NCBI GenBank assembly: GCA_015058945.1
Contig: SVBF01000017.1
Coordinates: 1-64,000 of the forward strand
Origin: Erysipelotrichaceae bacterium
GTDB taxonomy: Bacteria > Bacillota_I > Bacilli_A > RFN20 > CAG-826
DNA length: 64,000 nt
Direction: 5' to 3'
This document shows positions 1-9,064 of the stretch, one piece after another. The notes under the pieces were generated by a model. It saw nothing but the letters and a program-made list of their open reading frames with translations, was not told where the DNA came from and made no database searches. The position numbers and the translations under genes are program-made. The number at the start of each line of letters is the position of its first letter. Position 1 is the first letter of the stretch.

Positions 1-82
1 GTCGCCTTCGCGAATCCCCTTCGCCCCATGGCTGAAGGAGGCTTACGCAAAAACTCAGATTATGGATGTTTTGAAAAGAAAA

Positions 83-146
83 GGGGCCGTAATCCTCGCC
101 TTCTTGCCAGTGGTTGGCTTGAGGTTTTGTTACAGCCCCTTTTTTG
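83..146 (+). terminator. Long hairpin with T-run, probable terminator
   Basis: Two 10-base arms (83-92 and 130-139, one G-U pair) enclose a second weaker stem (CCTC at 94-97 with GAGG at 121-124). On the plus strand the structure is followed by seven T; on the minus strand it is followed by a TTTTCTTTT-type run. It lies just past the stop of the YccF gene, so it could end that minus-strand transcript, and also a plus-strand transcript entering from outside the window. The loop is long for a simple terminator, so the 3' end of a small RNA is an alternative. Confidence 0.5.
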
Positions 147-154
147 GTGTCGCT

Positions 155-544
155 TTAGGCGACGATTAACTCCACCCCATGCGGCGCCCAATAGGCTTTG
201 GCCAGCTTGAAGATCTGCAAGCCGATGGGGATACCGATGATGGTGATGCAGAAGAGCGCGCCGACCAAATAATTGGAAAGCGCGACGGCCCACCCGCCGA
301 AGATGAGCCACCAAATGTTGAGGAAGATATGCGTTCCGAAATGAAGAGCGGCCTTTCTCCCAAACGGATGCCATAGAATCTTAAGGGTACGGAACAACGC
401 TAGACCATTTGGAATACCGATAAGGGTAATCATGTAAACAACGGCGAAAACCGCTTGGATGATCGTGGCCCAAAGGCCGAAGAGGATAATCCAAAAGAAA
501 TTGAGGAATTTGGAGAAACCGCCAACTTGTTTTGTCTTTGCCAT
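155..544 (-). CDS. YccF-domain inner membrane protein
   Basis: A 129-residue integral membrane protein of the YccF type, function unknown. It contains two copies of a YccF-like unit: IGIPNGLALFRTLKILWHPFG near residues 42-62 and IGIPIGLQIFKLAKAYWAPHG near 103-123 (each ends in HPFG or APHG after a basic amphipathic stretch). Hydrophobic segments lie near 15-42 and 75-105. An AGGAGG sequence sits eight bases before the ATG, which supports the start. The length matches the family. The large repeat protein gene lies just upstream on the same strand with about 40 bases between, so the two may be co-transcribed. The molecular role is not known. Confidence 0.8.
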   Translation of the reverse strand: MAKTKQVGGFSKFLNFFWIILFGLWATIIQAVFAVVYMITLIGIPNGLALFRTLKILWHPFGRKAALHFGTHIFLNIWWLIFGGWAVALSNYLVGALFCITIIGIPIGLQIFKLAKAYWAPHGVELIVA

Positions 545-587
545 AAAAGGCCTCCTGGAAATAAGCGGCCGACTTTTATTAGCCTGA

Positions 588-2567
588 TCAGGGAATGAGG
601 GAGAGGACTTGGCTCAGGTTATAGGATTTCACCAGGTCACTATATGGGTCGCTCGGATCGTCGGTGACGACGCCGGCGCTGAGAAGCTGGTACATACGCG
701 ATTTGCCGATCGTGTCGGAGAAGGAAGACGCATCGCTTTGCAAATCATGGAAGGTGACCGTGGATGGGGTGAAGCGTTTGGCCATTCCGTTGGTAGCGTC
801 GATATCGGCCTCCGCCACATCATAGGAGAAGAGCAGCCACACGCCGGCCTTCGCGGAAATGTAGAAAGCGTTGTCCGGAGCCGGATCGGAGGATTCGATC
901 GTTGATTGCCAGACATAGTTCGAGCCATCGAAGGTGTACGCGTCGACGTAGGATTTGCCCACGTTGCCCTTATCGTAATGCACGAAGGCCTCCGAACGTT
1001 TGTCGGTGAAGCATTCCGAGCCGAAGAGCTGATGGATCGTTAAGGCATCGATCTTGTCGGACAAATTGCCGATGGTGACGGTGTCGTCCGCGAGCAAAAC
1101 GTCGAGGATCGCGTTGCCGGTGTCTTTGCTCTGAGTGCCCCAGACCGAGGAGAGTCGGACGGCGGAGAAATCGAGGTCCTCCATGTCCTCGAGCAAGACG
1201 GTTTCCGCCGTGCGGGTGGCATATCCTTTGGATTCGGGGTCCGGCTTGGCGTGGACCATGTCGAGGATGACGGTATAGAGGCTCGGGTTATCCGCAGGGT
1301 CGATGAAGGTGGAGAGCTTGATGAGCTTCATGTTCGCACCATCCAGCGCATTGACGGTGAGCTTCTTGTAGTCGGTCTCGCCCGTGACGTCGAGGAGGAT
1401 GGTGTAAAGCCTTTCGTTGCCATCGTATTTGAGGAAGCTCGTGAGTTTGGCTTTGCCAATATCAATGCCATTTAAGTCAGAGACGAGGATGTCTTCCTTT
1501 TCTTTGCCCGTCACATCGACGAGGATCTGATAGAGCTTGTCGTTTCCGGAGTCCTTCGGGTCGATGACGGTGGAGAGGTGGCACTTATCGATGTCGATGC
1601 CGGTAAGTTGTCCGATGGTGATGTCCTCGGCTTTCGTGGAAAGGGCATCCTCGAGCAAGTCATAAAGCTTCTTGCTGCTGCTATCCTGGGGGATGACGGT
1701 GACGAGGTGGACGTCATCGGTGGTGACGGTATGGAGGTCGCCGATGGTGATTTCGTCGCGGGGCTTGCCCGTCATATCCTCGAGGATGTGCATGACGTCC
1801 GGGTTATCGATGAACAGTTTTAGCTTGAAATCGTCCGCCTTAACCGTAGACAGCTCTTCGATTTTCTTGTCGCCGATCAAATCTTTGATTGCGGGGTCGA
1901 GGGATTGAGAGCCCACAAAATCCTCGATGAACTCGTTGACGGTCATCTTCGGCAAACGATAGGAGATGTGGACGAAGAGGTCGACCACCGGGATTTCGGA
2001 AAGGTTGCCGAAATAGAGCGGGGTCTCGGCGGTGACGCCTTCCACCCTCGTGCCGTCTTGGTTGAAGGCGCGGGCGTATTTGCCATCGGCGGTCTGGTAA
2101 TAGAAGATGGCAGGGTTGGCCTTGATCTCTTCCTCGGTCGGGTTGGCCGCTTCCCAATTCTTGAACATGGAAAGGTTCCCGAATTTGCCCAAATCGACGT
2201 TCAACGATTTGAGCGTGGCCGTGATTTTCACAGCGTTGGATAGTTTGTTGGCGAGTTCGGGATCGGTAAGGGCGATGTTGCGAATCGCTTCGTAATCGAC
2301 GCCGATGAATTTGCCGAAAGCGTCCTCCTTGAGGATGTTGTCGAGGAGCATTTTGATGGCCGGGACGTCGTCGACAGTGAACTTTTTGATGTTCATGATG
2401 ACGTCGAGAAGGCCGCGGTCCCCGATGTTCGCGCCGACGATCTCCGTGCCGGCGATGTTGTTCGTATAGACCTTGGTCGGAACCGCCGCCACGACGATCG
2501 CTTCCGCGCCGACGGTGGTCACGATGCCAGTAAGCATGCCAAGGAACCAGCAGACACCTTTATTCAT
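588..2567 (-). CDS. Exported tandem-repeat protein of unknown function
   Basis: A 659-residue protein starting with a short hydrophobic segment (residues 5-29), a signal peptide or membrane anchor with no clear lipobox. The middle carries at least five or six degenerate repeats of about 43 residues. Each has a core like LYxILxDVTG, then ITIGxLxGIDI, then LSTxIDPxD; unit starts fall near residues 261, 301, 345, 387, 430 and 486. The C-terminal 130 residues are rich in Asp, Ser and aromatics and are not repetitive. AAGGAGGG lies seven bases before the ATG. The architecture suggests an extracellular solenoid or adhesin-like protein, but I do not recognise a named family. Acidic composition and lack of cysteine in the repeats fit a surface location. 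The protein is certain to exist as an open frame; the function is not. Confidence 0.75.
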   Translation of the reverse strand: MNKGVCWFLGMLTGIVTTVGAEAIVVAAVPTKVYTNNIAGTEIVGANIGDRGLLDVIMNIKKFTVDDVPAIKMLLDNILKEDAFGKFIGVDYEAIRNIALTDPELANKLSNAVKITATLKSLNVDLGKFGNLSMFKNWEAANPTEEEIKANPAIFYYQTADGKYARAFNQDGTRVEGVTAETPLYFGNLSEIPVVDLFVHISYRLPKMTVNEFIEDFVGSQSLDPAIKDLIGDKKIEELSTVKADDFKLKLFIDNPDVMHILEDMTGKPRDEITIGDLHTVTTDDVHLVTVIPQDSSSKKLYDLLEDALSTKAEDITIGQLTGIDIDKCHLSTVIDPKDSGNDKLYQILVDVTGKEKEDILVSDLNGIDIGKAKLTSFLKYDGNERLYTILLDVTGETDYKKLTVNALDGANMKLIKLSTFIDPADNPSLYTVILDMVHAKPDPESKGYATRTAETVLLEDMEDLDFSAVRLSSVWGTQSKDTGNAILDVLLADDTVTIGNLSDKIDALTIHQLFGSECFTDKRSEAFVHYDKGNVGKSYVDAYTFDGSNYVWQSTIESSDPAPDNAFYISAKAGVWLLFSYDVAEADIDATNGMAKRFTPSTVTFHDLQSDASSFSDTIGKSRMYQLLSAGVVTDDPSDPYSDLVKSYNLSQVLSLIP

Positions 2568-2696
2568 AATTAGCCCTCCTTCTAAAAAGAACCCGGTTCC
2601 CCCTTATTGTGAGGAATCACCCGTAAAAGACAAGCGCAAACGCACATGGCGCACGCAAACTGTTCCATGTGTTCCGTATCCACGTAAAATTAAATC

Positions 2697-3800
2697 GTGA
2701 ACCTGCTCCGCTACGTCGAAACGAACAAGGAAACGTTTGAAACGTCCCCCATCAACAAGCTCGACGTGCTTTGCTTCGTGTGGGCGACGTATTCCAATTT
2801 AACCTCGATCGCTCCGCGTTTTCCCTTATCTTTCCCCGACTTCGCCAAAGAGCCGATATGCGACGAACTCGAGCTTCTGCATGAGTCATTCGTCCCGGAA
2901 ACTTCCGCACGTTTGTTCCGCTCGATGCTCGCATCCCCGCGTTATCAAAATTGCTCCTTCCTCGGCTATGACCACGTCAAAGACCAAGACAAAGACATCC
3001 AGTTTGGCGCGATCGCTTTTCAGGCGGATGGGAAGATCGTCGTCGTATTTGAGGGAACCGATTTAAGCTACGTCGGCTGGAAGGAAGACTGCGTGATGAG
3101 TTACAGCGACTCCATCGGTTCCTATCCCTTGGCGATGCGTTTCCTGAAACAGATGATGGGACGCTTTGAGGGCAACCTCATCCTCGCCGGCCATTCCAAA
3201 GGCGGAAACATCGCCGCCTATCTTTTAGCGAACATCGCCGACGATTCCCGCATCGAGAAGGTCTATTCCTTTGAAGGGCCGGGATTCCGTAACCCCGACG
3301 TGTTCGCCGCCTTTCCGGAACGCGCCGCAAAGCTGGAGAAGTTCATCCCCCATAGTTCCGTCGTCGGCGTCCTTCTCAACAACGAAACCGAGGCGCGCAT
3401 CGTCAAATCGCGTTCCATCGCCGTCTTGCAACATAACGCCTTGAAGTGGGTCATCCGCGATGGCGATTTTGTCTATTTATCCAAACGCACCATCTCCAGC
3501 CGCTTCGTCGACAAGACCGCGAACCAATGGATCGACAGTTTAAGCGACCAGGAGAGGGAACGCTTCGTCGGCCTGCTTTTCTCCGCGCTACACCAAACTA
3601 ACGTCAGCGGCTTTGGCCAATTGGTCTATGACATCGCCCACGAATTGCCGCTTCTCTATCGAGCCTACAAAGGGCTTAACGAGGAAGACCGTGCCTTCTT
3701 CCGACGCGTCATTCGCGCTTTGGGGAAACAGGCCTTAGCCACGACGTTTTCGAAAAAACGCGCAAAACCCGCCCTGAAAATCGAAAAGCCCAGCGAATAA
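2697..3800 (+). CDS. DUF2974 (Mbeg1-like) alpha/beta hydrolase
   Basis: A 367-residue soluble protein resembling the DUF2974 lipase-like family. The nucleophile elbow GHSKGGN is visible with Ser near residue 167, after a strand LILA. The oxyanion-side motif VVVFEGTDLSYVGWKED (near 115-131) is also typical. The expected substrate is a lipid or ester, but no substrate is known for this group. The chosen start is GTG with no Shine-Dalgarno; a TAAAAT hexamer lies seven bases upstream, so translation may be leaderless or the true start may be internal. It is divergent from the repeat-protein gene, with a 129-base shared spacer. Confidence 0.75.
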   Translation: MNLLRYVETNKETFETSPINKLDVLCFVWATYSNLTSIAPRFPLSFPDFAKEPICDELELLHESFVPETSARLFRSMLASPRYQNCSFLGYDHVKDQDKDIQFGAIAFQADGKIVVVFEGTDLSYVGWKEDCVMSYSDSIGSYPLAMRFLKQMMGRFEGNLILAGHSKGGNIAAYLLANIADDSRIEKVYSFEGPGFRNPDVFAAFPERAAKLEKFIPHSSVVGVLLNNETEARIVKSRSIAVLQHNALKWVIRDGDFVYLSKRTISSRFVDKTANQWIDSLSDQERERFVGLLFSALHQTNVSGFGQLVYDIAHELPLLYRAYKGLNEEDRAFFRRVIRALGKQALATTFSKKRAKPALKIEKPSE

Positions 3801-3863
3801 CGCGAAGCATGTGCGTTGCGCGTTTTCCAAAAGGCGGTATCATCTTGCCCGGAGGAAAACACA

Positions 3864-5234
3864 ATGTATCGCAAAAACGCATGGAAAAAATACGAAGACA
3901 AAGCCCCGGTAATGGACTTTGCCGAAGGCTATAAGGAGTTCATCTCCTATGGCAAAACCGAACGCCTCGTCGTCAAGGAAAGCATCGAGCTTTTGGAGAA
4001 GGCGGGATTTAAAAACGGCGAAAAGGCCTCCTCGCTTAAGCCCGGGGACAAGGTCTATTTCATTAACAAGAACAAGAACGTCGCCGCCTTCATCATCGGC
4101 AGCAAACCGTTAAAGGAAGGCCTTCGCGTCCTTGGCGCCCATATTGACTCCCCACGCCTCGACCTCAAGGAGAACCCCTTCTATGAGGATCATGACTTCG
4201 TCTTGGGTGACACCCATTACTACGGCGGCGTGAAGAAGTATCAATGGGTTACCATTCCCCTCGCCCTTCACGGCGTCGTCTGCAAGAAGGACGGGACCCG
4301 CGTTGAGGTGAATATCGGCGAAGCGGAGGACGATCCCGTCGTCGGCATCACCGACCTCTTGATCCATCTTTCCGCCGATCAGCTCCAAAAGCCTGGCGCG
4401 AAAGTCATCGAAGGCGAAAACCTCGATATCTCGCTTGGCTCCATCCCCGTCAATGATGAGAAGGAAAACGAGGCCGTCAAAGCCAACGTGCTCCGTATCC
4501 TTAAGGAAAAGTATGGCGTCGAGGAAGAAGACTTCATCTCCGCCGAAATCGAAATCACCCCCGCCGGCAAAGCCCGCGATTATGGTTTGGATCGTTCCAT
4601 GATCGCCGGTTATGGCCATGACGACCGCGTCTGCGCCTATACCTCGTTGAAGGCGTTGCTCGACACCAAGGAAGTCGAATACACCGGCGTCTGCATCCTC
4701 GTGGACAAAGAGGAAATCGGCTCCGTCGGCGCGACGGGCGCGCAGTCTCTCTTCTTCGAGAACCTTATCGCGAGACTCGCCAAACTCACCGGCGAGAACG
4801 ACGCCCTCTTCTCCGCCAGGGAAATCATGGAGAACACCCGCATGCTCTCCAGCGACGTCTCCGCCGGCTATGACCCGCTTTACGCTTCCGTTAACGACCC
4901 CAAAAACGCCGCCTACTTCGGCCAAGGCTTGGTCTTTAATAAATACACGGGCTCCCGCGGCAAGAGCGGTTCCAACGACGCGAACCCCGAATATTACGCC
5001 TGGGTGCGTCGCACGATGGACGAAGCGAACGTCCATTGGCAAAACGCCGAACTCGGCAAAGTCGACCAAGGCGGAGGCGGCACCATCGCCTACATCCTTG
5101 GCAACTACAACATGAACGTCATCGACGCGGGCATCGCCGTCCATAACATGCACGCCCCGATGGAAATCGTGTCCAAGGTCGACGTCTACGAGGCCTACCT
5201 CGGCTACAAAGCCTTCCTCGTCGCGAAAGACTAA
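3864..5234 (+). CDS. M18 family zinc aminopeptidase
   Basis: A 456-residue cytosolic metalloaminopeptidase of the M18 (aspartyl aminopeptidase / aminopeptidase I) family, which removes N-terminal residues from peptides using two metal ions. Visible family motifs are LGAHIDSPRLDLKENP (metal His and Asp), DKEEIGSVGATG (catalytic Glu region) and a C-terminal GIAVHNMHAPMEIVSKVD with a metal-binding His. An open frame extends 16 codons upstream, but GGAGG sits seven bases before the ATG at 3864, which fixes this start. It is followed by a strong bidirectional terminator shared with the convergent ABC gene. Family length is normal. Confidence 0.92.
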   Translation: MYRKNAWKKYEDKAPVMDFAEGYKEFISYGKTERLVVKESIELLEKAGFKNGEKASSLKPGDKVYFINKNKNVAAFIIGSKPLKEGLRVLGAHIDSPRLDLKENPFYEDHDFVLGDTHYYGGVKKYQWVTIPLALHGVVCKKDGTRVEVNIGEAEDDPVVGITDLLIHLSADQLQKPGAKVIEGENLDISLGSIPVNDEKENEAVKANVLRILKEKYGVEEEDFISAEIEITPAGKARDYGLDRSMIAGYGHDDRVCAYTSLKALLDTKEVEYTGVCILVDKEEIGSVGATGAQSLFFENLIARLAKLTGENDALFSAREIMENTRMLSSDVSAGYDPLYASVNDPKNAAYFGQGLVFNKYTGSRGKSGSNDANPEYYAWVRRTMDEANVHWQNAELGKVDQGGGGTIAYILGNYNMNVIDAGIAVHNMHAPMEIVSKVDVYEAYLGYKAFLVAKD

Positions 5235-5239
5235 AAATA

Positions 5240-5278
5240 ACGGGACCCGTGCGATTGTGATGTGATGGGTCCCGTTTT
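5240..5278. terminator. Bidirectional intrinsic terminator
   Basis: Perfect 9-bp arms ACGGGACCC (5240-5248) and GGGTCCCGT (5267-5275), an 18-nt loop and a T-run after the plus-strand arm; an A-rich stretch before it gives a U-run on the other strand. It separates the convergent M18 aminopeptidase and ABC exporter genes. Confidence 0.85.
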
Positions 5279-5280
5279 CC

Positions 5281-7065
5281 TTATGCCTCTTGGTCGGCGT
5301 ATTGAAGCTGGTAAAGCTTATAGTAATGGCCGCGTTTGCGCAGCAACTCTTGGTGATTGCCCTGCTCGATGATCTCGCCGTTTTGCAGCACGATGATGCA
5401 ATCGGCGTGCTGAATCGTGGACAAGCGGTGGGCGACGACGAGCATGGTGCCGATGTTTTTGATCTTCTCCAACGAGTCTTGGATCAGAAGCTCGGTTTCC
5501 GTATCGATGTTGGCGGTGGCTTCGTCGAGGATCAGGATTTCCGGCTTATGGAGGATCGTGCGGGCAAAGGACAATAGTTGGCGTTGGCCGGCGGAGAAGT
5601 TCTCGCCGCGTTCCAAAACCTCCTCGTCGAACTTGTTCGGCAGACGTTGGATAAAGGAGGAGGCGTTGACGTAATCCGATGCGGCGACGAGCTCTTCGTC
5701 GGTGAAGGACTCATCGTGCAACGTGAGGTTGGAACGAATGGTCCCCGAGAAGAGGAAGACGTCCTGGAGCATCTGGCCGACGCGCTTACGCAAACAGTCG
5801 ATTTTGATTTGGCGCACGTCGACGCCATCGATGAGAATCTCGCCCTTTTGGATTTCGAAGTTGCGGACGATGAGTGAGAGGATCGTGGTCTTGCCCGCGC
5901 CCGTCGCGCCGACGAAGGCGACGGTGTCATGAGGGTTCACGACGAAGCTCACGTCTTTGAGAATCCAATTCTCCCCCTCATAGGCAAACCACACGTGGCG
6001 GAATTCGATGCGGCCTTCGAAGTGGTCGATTTCTCTGGCTTCCGGGACGTCGACCACCTCCGGTTTGACGTCGAGGATGTTATAGAGGCGCTCGGCCGCG
6101 GTGAGGGCGCGCTGAATCTGATTCAGCTGGTCGGCGATGTTCTGAATCGGGTTGAAGAAGCGGGACAAGAACAGATAGAAGGAGACGATTTCGGCGGCGC
6201 TTAACGCGATGGAAAGACCGACGTAGAACGTCACCCCGACAGAGCCGAAGTAGAGCAGATTCAAGAAGGGACGATAGATGGCGAAAGCGATGACGACTTG
6301 GTAGTTCGCGCGGCGAATGTTTTGGTTCTTCTCGTCGAATTGCGCGGCCTTTCGCTTCTCTTGGTTGAAGATTTGCGTGATTTTCATGCCGGAGAGGTTC
6401 TCAGATAAGAACGTGTTCAAATCCGAAATGTACCTTCTCTCGTTGCGGAAGATCTTGCCGACGATCTTGCCGAAGACGAACGAAGTGACCCCCGCGACCG
6501 CGGCGAAGATGAGCAGATATAGAGACAAGCGGATCGAGATGACCATCATCACGACCAAAACGCCGACGACGGTGAGCAGGTTGGAGAGAAGGTTGACCAA
6601 GACGCTGGTGAAAAGGTCCGAGACCGCGGCGGTGTAGTTGCATACCCTGGTGACCAATGAGCCGACCGGCATCAGGTTGAACTGGTTTTGGGACATGCTT
6701 TCGATATGGGTGAACACTTCCATGCGTAAGCGATAGACGATGCGCTGGCCCGCCTTCTGCAACACCATGGACTGGACGTACAAAATGATCTGGCTGACCA
6801 GGCTTAAGGCGGCATAACCGACCGCAAAGCCGATGATGATCTGCAGCGTCTTGGAATCGAAAGTGCCCTTGAGCACGCCGACGAAGCGTCCGGTGAAGAT
6901 GGGGAAGACAATATTGACGGCGACGTTTAACCCGATGAGGAGGATGGCCAAAAGAAGCGGCCACTTTTCTTGCCAGATGTACGGCTTGCTGTGGCGGAGG
7001 ATTTCCTTGAGCGTCAACTTATGGTCGCCGAAAAGCTTTTCTTTTTCTTCATCCATGACGCTCAC
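5281..7065 (-). CDS. ABC exporter, permease-ATPase half-transporter (catalytic half)
   Basis: A 594-residue type IV ABC half-exporter with about six transmembrane helices (roughly residues 35-320) followed by a nucleotide-binding domain (about 345-585). Walker A is GATGAGKT, the signature is FSAGQRQ rather than LSGGQ, and Walker B is ILILDEATANID with the catalytic Glu intact. It overlaps the upstream partner gene by 17 bases, so the two are translationally coupled and should form a heterodimer. Such pairs export drugs, peptides or lipids; the cargo cannot be told here. The start has an AGGAGG-like site inside the partner's coding end. Confidence 0.93.
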   Translation of the reverse strand: MSVMDEEKEKLFGDHKLTLKEILRHSKPYIWQEKWPLLLAILLIGLNVAVNIVFPIFTGRFVGVLKGTFDSKTLQIIIGFAVGYAALSLVSQIILYVQSMVLQKAGQRIVYRLRMEVFTHIESMSQNQFNLMPVGSLVTRVCNYTAAVSDLFTSVLVNLLSNLLTVVGVLVVMMVISIRLSLYLLIFAAVAGVTSFVFGKIVGKIFRNERRYISDLNTFLSENLSGMKITQIFNQEKRKAAQFDEKNQNIRRANYQVVIAFAIYRPFLNLLYFGSVGVTFYVGLSIALSAAEIVSFYLFLSRFFNPIQNIADQLNQIQRALTAAERLYNILDVKPEVVDVPEAREIDHFEGRIEFRHVWFAYEGENWILKDVSFVVNPHDTVAFVGATGAGKTTILSLIVRNFEIQKGEILIDGVDVRQIKIDCLRKRVGQMLQDVFLFSGTIRSNLTLHDESFTDEELVAASDYVNASSFIQRLPNKFDEEVLERGENFSAGQRQLLSFARTILHKPEILILDEATANIDTETELLIQDSLEKIKNIGTMLVVAHRLSTIQHADCIIVLQNGEIIEQGNHQELLRKRGHYYKLYQLQYADQEA

Positions 7066-8845
7066 CTCCTTCCACTTCTTTCTCGAGTTCTTGGAGATGG
7101 ACCATCTTCTTGTAGAGTTCGGAGGTCCGCATCAGCTCCTCATGTGTGCCAAAGCCTTCGAGCCTTCCGTTATCGAGGACGATGATCTTGTCCATATGGG
7201 TCACGGTGGATACGCGTGAGGCGATTAATAACGTGGTTTTGCCCTTGCGGCTCGCGGCGATGTTGGCCAAGATACGTTCTTCTGTCTTCACGTCGACGGC
7301 GCTGACGCAATCGTCCATGACCAAAATCGGGGCTTGTTTATAGAAGGCTCGGGCGATGGAGACGCGCTGTTTCTGTCCGCCGGAAAGCGTCACGCCACGC
7401 TCGCCCGAAACGGTTTGGTAACCCTTGGGGAAACCGTCGATGTTGTCCGCCACGTCGGCGAACTTCGCCGCAGCGACGACTTTTTCGTGGTCTGGGGAAT
7501 CGCTAGAGAAGGCAATGTTGTTCTCGACGGTGTCGCTGAAGAGGAAATTGTCCTGGGGCGCATAAGCGACGATGTCACGCAAGCCAGGGATATCGCAATC
7601 CATGATGTCGATGCCATCGACGAAGAGATGATCGCGTTCGACGTTATAGAGGCGGAACAAAGAATTCACCAACGTCGTCTTGCCTGAACCGACCTTGCCG
7701 ACGATGCCGACGTGTTCGCCCGGGGCGATAGTCAACGTAATGTGTTCTAATGAGGGGGTTTGATTACCAGGGAAGGAGAAAGTGAAGTCGCGGAACTTGA
7801 TCTCGCCTTTGGGCTCGGTGAGGACGATGCCGTTGGTCGGGTTGATGACGTCAAACGGCGTGTCCAAGAAGGCCCCAATACGTTTTAATGAGCCTTTGGC
7901 GCGTGAGCGCATCGAGATGATTTGGCCTAGGGCGATCATGGGCCAAATGATGAGGTCGATATAGCCGACGAATTCGACGAGTTCACCGGCGGTCAGGCGG
8001 ATTTCGTTTCCGAAAATGACGACAGGCGAGCCCGTCGCGACCGCATAGATAAACCACCCGCCGACGCCAAGGACGAAGGCGAATTCCAGCCCGAGAATGA
8101 ACTCAATGATGACATCAAAAATAACGGAAATCCTCGCAAATTCGACGTTAACGTCTTTGTTTTTGCGGGCGATTTTCGCGAAAGCATGGATTTCTTGGTT
8201 CTGTTTGACGAAGGATTTGATGACGCGGATGCCGGTGAAATTCTCCTGGGCGAAATCGTAGAGGCGATCGAACTCGTTCTGCCTCCGTTGCCAGTGTTTC
8301 GACATGAAGCGATCCACCAAGGCGCCCCAGATGATGATGAGCAAAATGGGTAAGGAGGCGATGAGGGTCATCCATGGGTTCAGGTTGAGCATGGAAACGA
8401 TGACGGACAGAGATAGGAATAGGGCGTCGACGATCATGACTGTGCCCCAGCCGAAGAACTCGCTGATCTCGTCGATGTCGCTGGTGAACCAGTTCATGAT
8501 GTTACCGACCTTGGTCTCCTGATAGAAGGAAGCGCTGAGCTTCTCCGCCTTATCGAACATCTCTTTGCGGATGCCCGCAGCGATACCGGTGGAGGCACGG
8601 AAGATCACCAGGCGCCAAATGATGCGCCCGACGAACATAATGCCGGCGCAGAGCATGATATAGCCCACGATGACGCCTAGTTGGCTCAGGTCAGCGATCA
8701 GTTGGTTGTCGTTATCGATGATGCGGCCCAAAAAACGTGGAATGAAAGTCTGAGTGACGTCCACCGCGATAAGAGTCAGAACACCGATGAGGAAGAGATA
8801 CCAGTATTTCCGATAGTATTTATTGACGTGTTTGCCGAATAACAT
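7049..8845 (-). CDS. ABC exporter, permease-ATPase half-transporter (degenerate-site half)
   Basis: A 598-residue ABC half-exporter: six predicted membrane helices (about 15-310) and a C-terminal nucleotide-binding domain. Walker A is GKVGSGKT and the signature is LSGGQKQR, but Walker B reads ILVMDDCVSAVD, with Asp in place of the catalytic Glu. That substitution is the classic sign of the non-catalytic site in heterodimeric exporters such as BmrCD and TM287/288. With the partner's FSAGQ signature this predicts one consensus and one degenerate ATP site. First gene of a two-gene operon; cargo unknown. Confidence 0.93.
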   Translation of the reverse strand: MLFGKHVNKYYRKYWYLFLIGVLTLIAVDVTQTFIPRFLGRIIDNDNQLIADLSQLGVIVGYIMLCAGIMFVGRIIWRLVIFRASTGIAAGIRKEMFDKAEKLSASFYQETKVGNIMNWFTSDIDEISEFFGWGTVMIVDALFLSLSVIVSMLNLNPWMTLIASLPILLIIIWGALVDRFMSKHWQRRQNEFDRLYDFAQENFTGIRVIKSFVKQNQEIHAFAKIARKNKDVNVEFARISVIFDVIIEFILGLEFAFVLGVGGWFIYAVATGSPVVIFGNEIRLTAGELVEFVGYIDLIIWPMIALGQIISMRSRAKGSLKRIGAFLDTPFDVINPTNGIVLTEPKGEIKFRDFTFSFPGNQTPSLEHITLTIAPGEHVGIVGKVGSGKTTLVNSLFRLYNVERDHLFVDGIDIMDCDIPGLRDIVAYAPQDNFLFSDTVENNIAFSSDSPDHEKVVAAAKFADVADNIDGFPKGYQTVSGERGVTLSGGQKQRVSIARAFYKQAPILVMDDCVSAVDVKTEERILANIAASRKGKTTLLIASRVSTVTHMDKIIVLDNGRLEGFGTHEELMRTSELYKKMVHLQELEKEVEGGERHG

Positions 8846-8999
8846 AAATACGTCTACATAATTTGCCCGAGCACCCCGAAAATAGCAATGAAAAAGCAGT
8901 TCTTTTTTCTCCTTTGGAGAAGGTTTGGCACATATTAGAAAAACACATTGGGGAAAACATCCTTTTGCACTCTATTTGTTAATTTATATTAACTTTTGC

Positions 9000-9027
9000 T
9001 TGACTATCCTATTTGCCGCCCTACTAT
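9000..9027 (+). promoter_or_regulatory. Sigma-A-type promoter of the ZIP gene
   Basis: TTGACT (9000-9005) and TACTAT (9022-9027) are separated by 16 bases in an otherwise AT-rich spacer. The start codon follows 37 bases later, behind GGAAAGGAG. Confidence 0.7.
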
Positions 9028-9064
9028 TACCTCCTGCCTTAAGGGTGGGAAAGGAGCGTGAACT

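Noticed and set aside
4110-5153. 347-codon minus-strand frame inside the aminopeptidase gene
   Set aside because: It lies antisense to a gene with clear family motifs; its composition (Val/Asp/Gly/Ala) is the mirror of codon bias.
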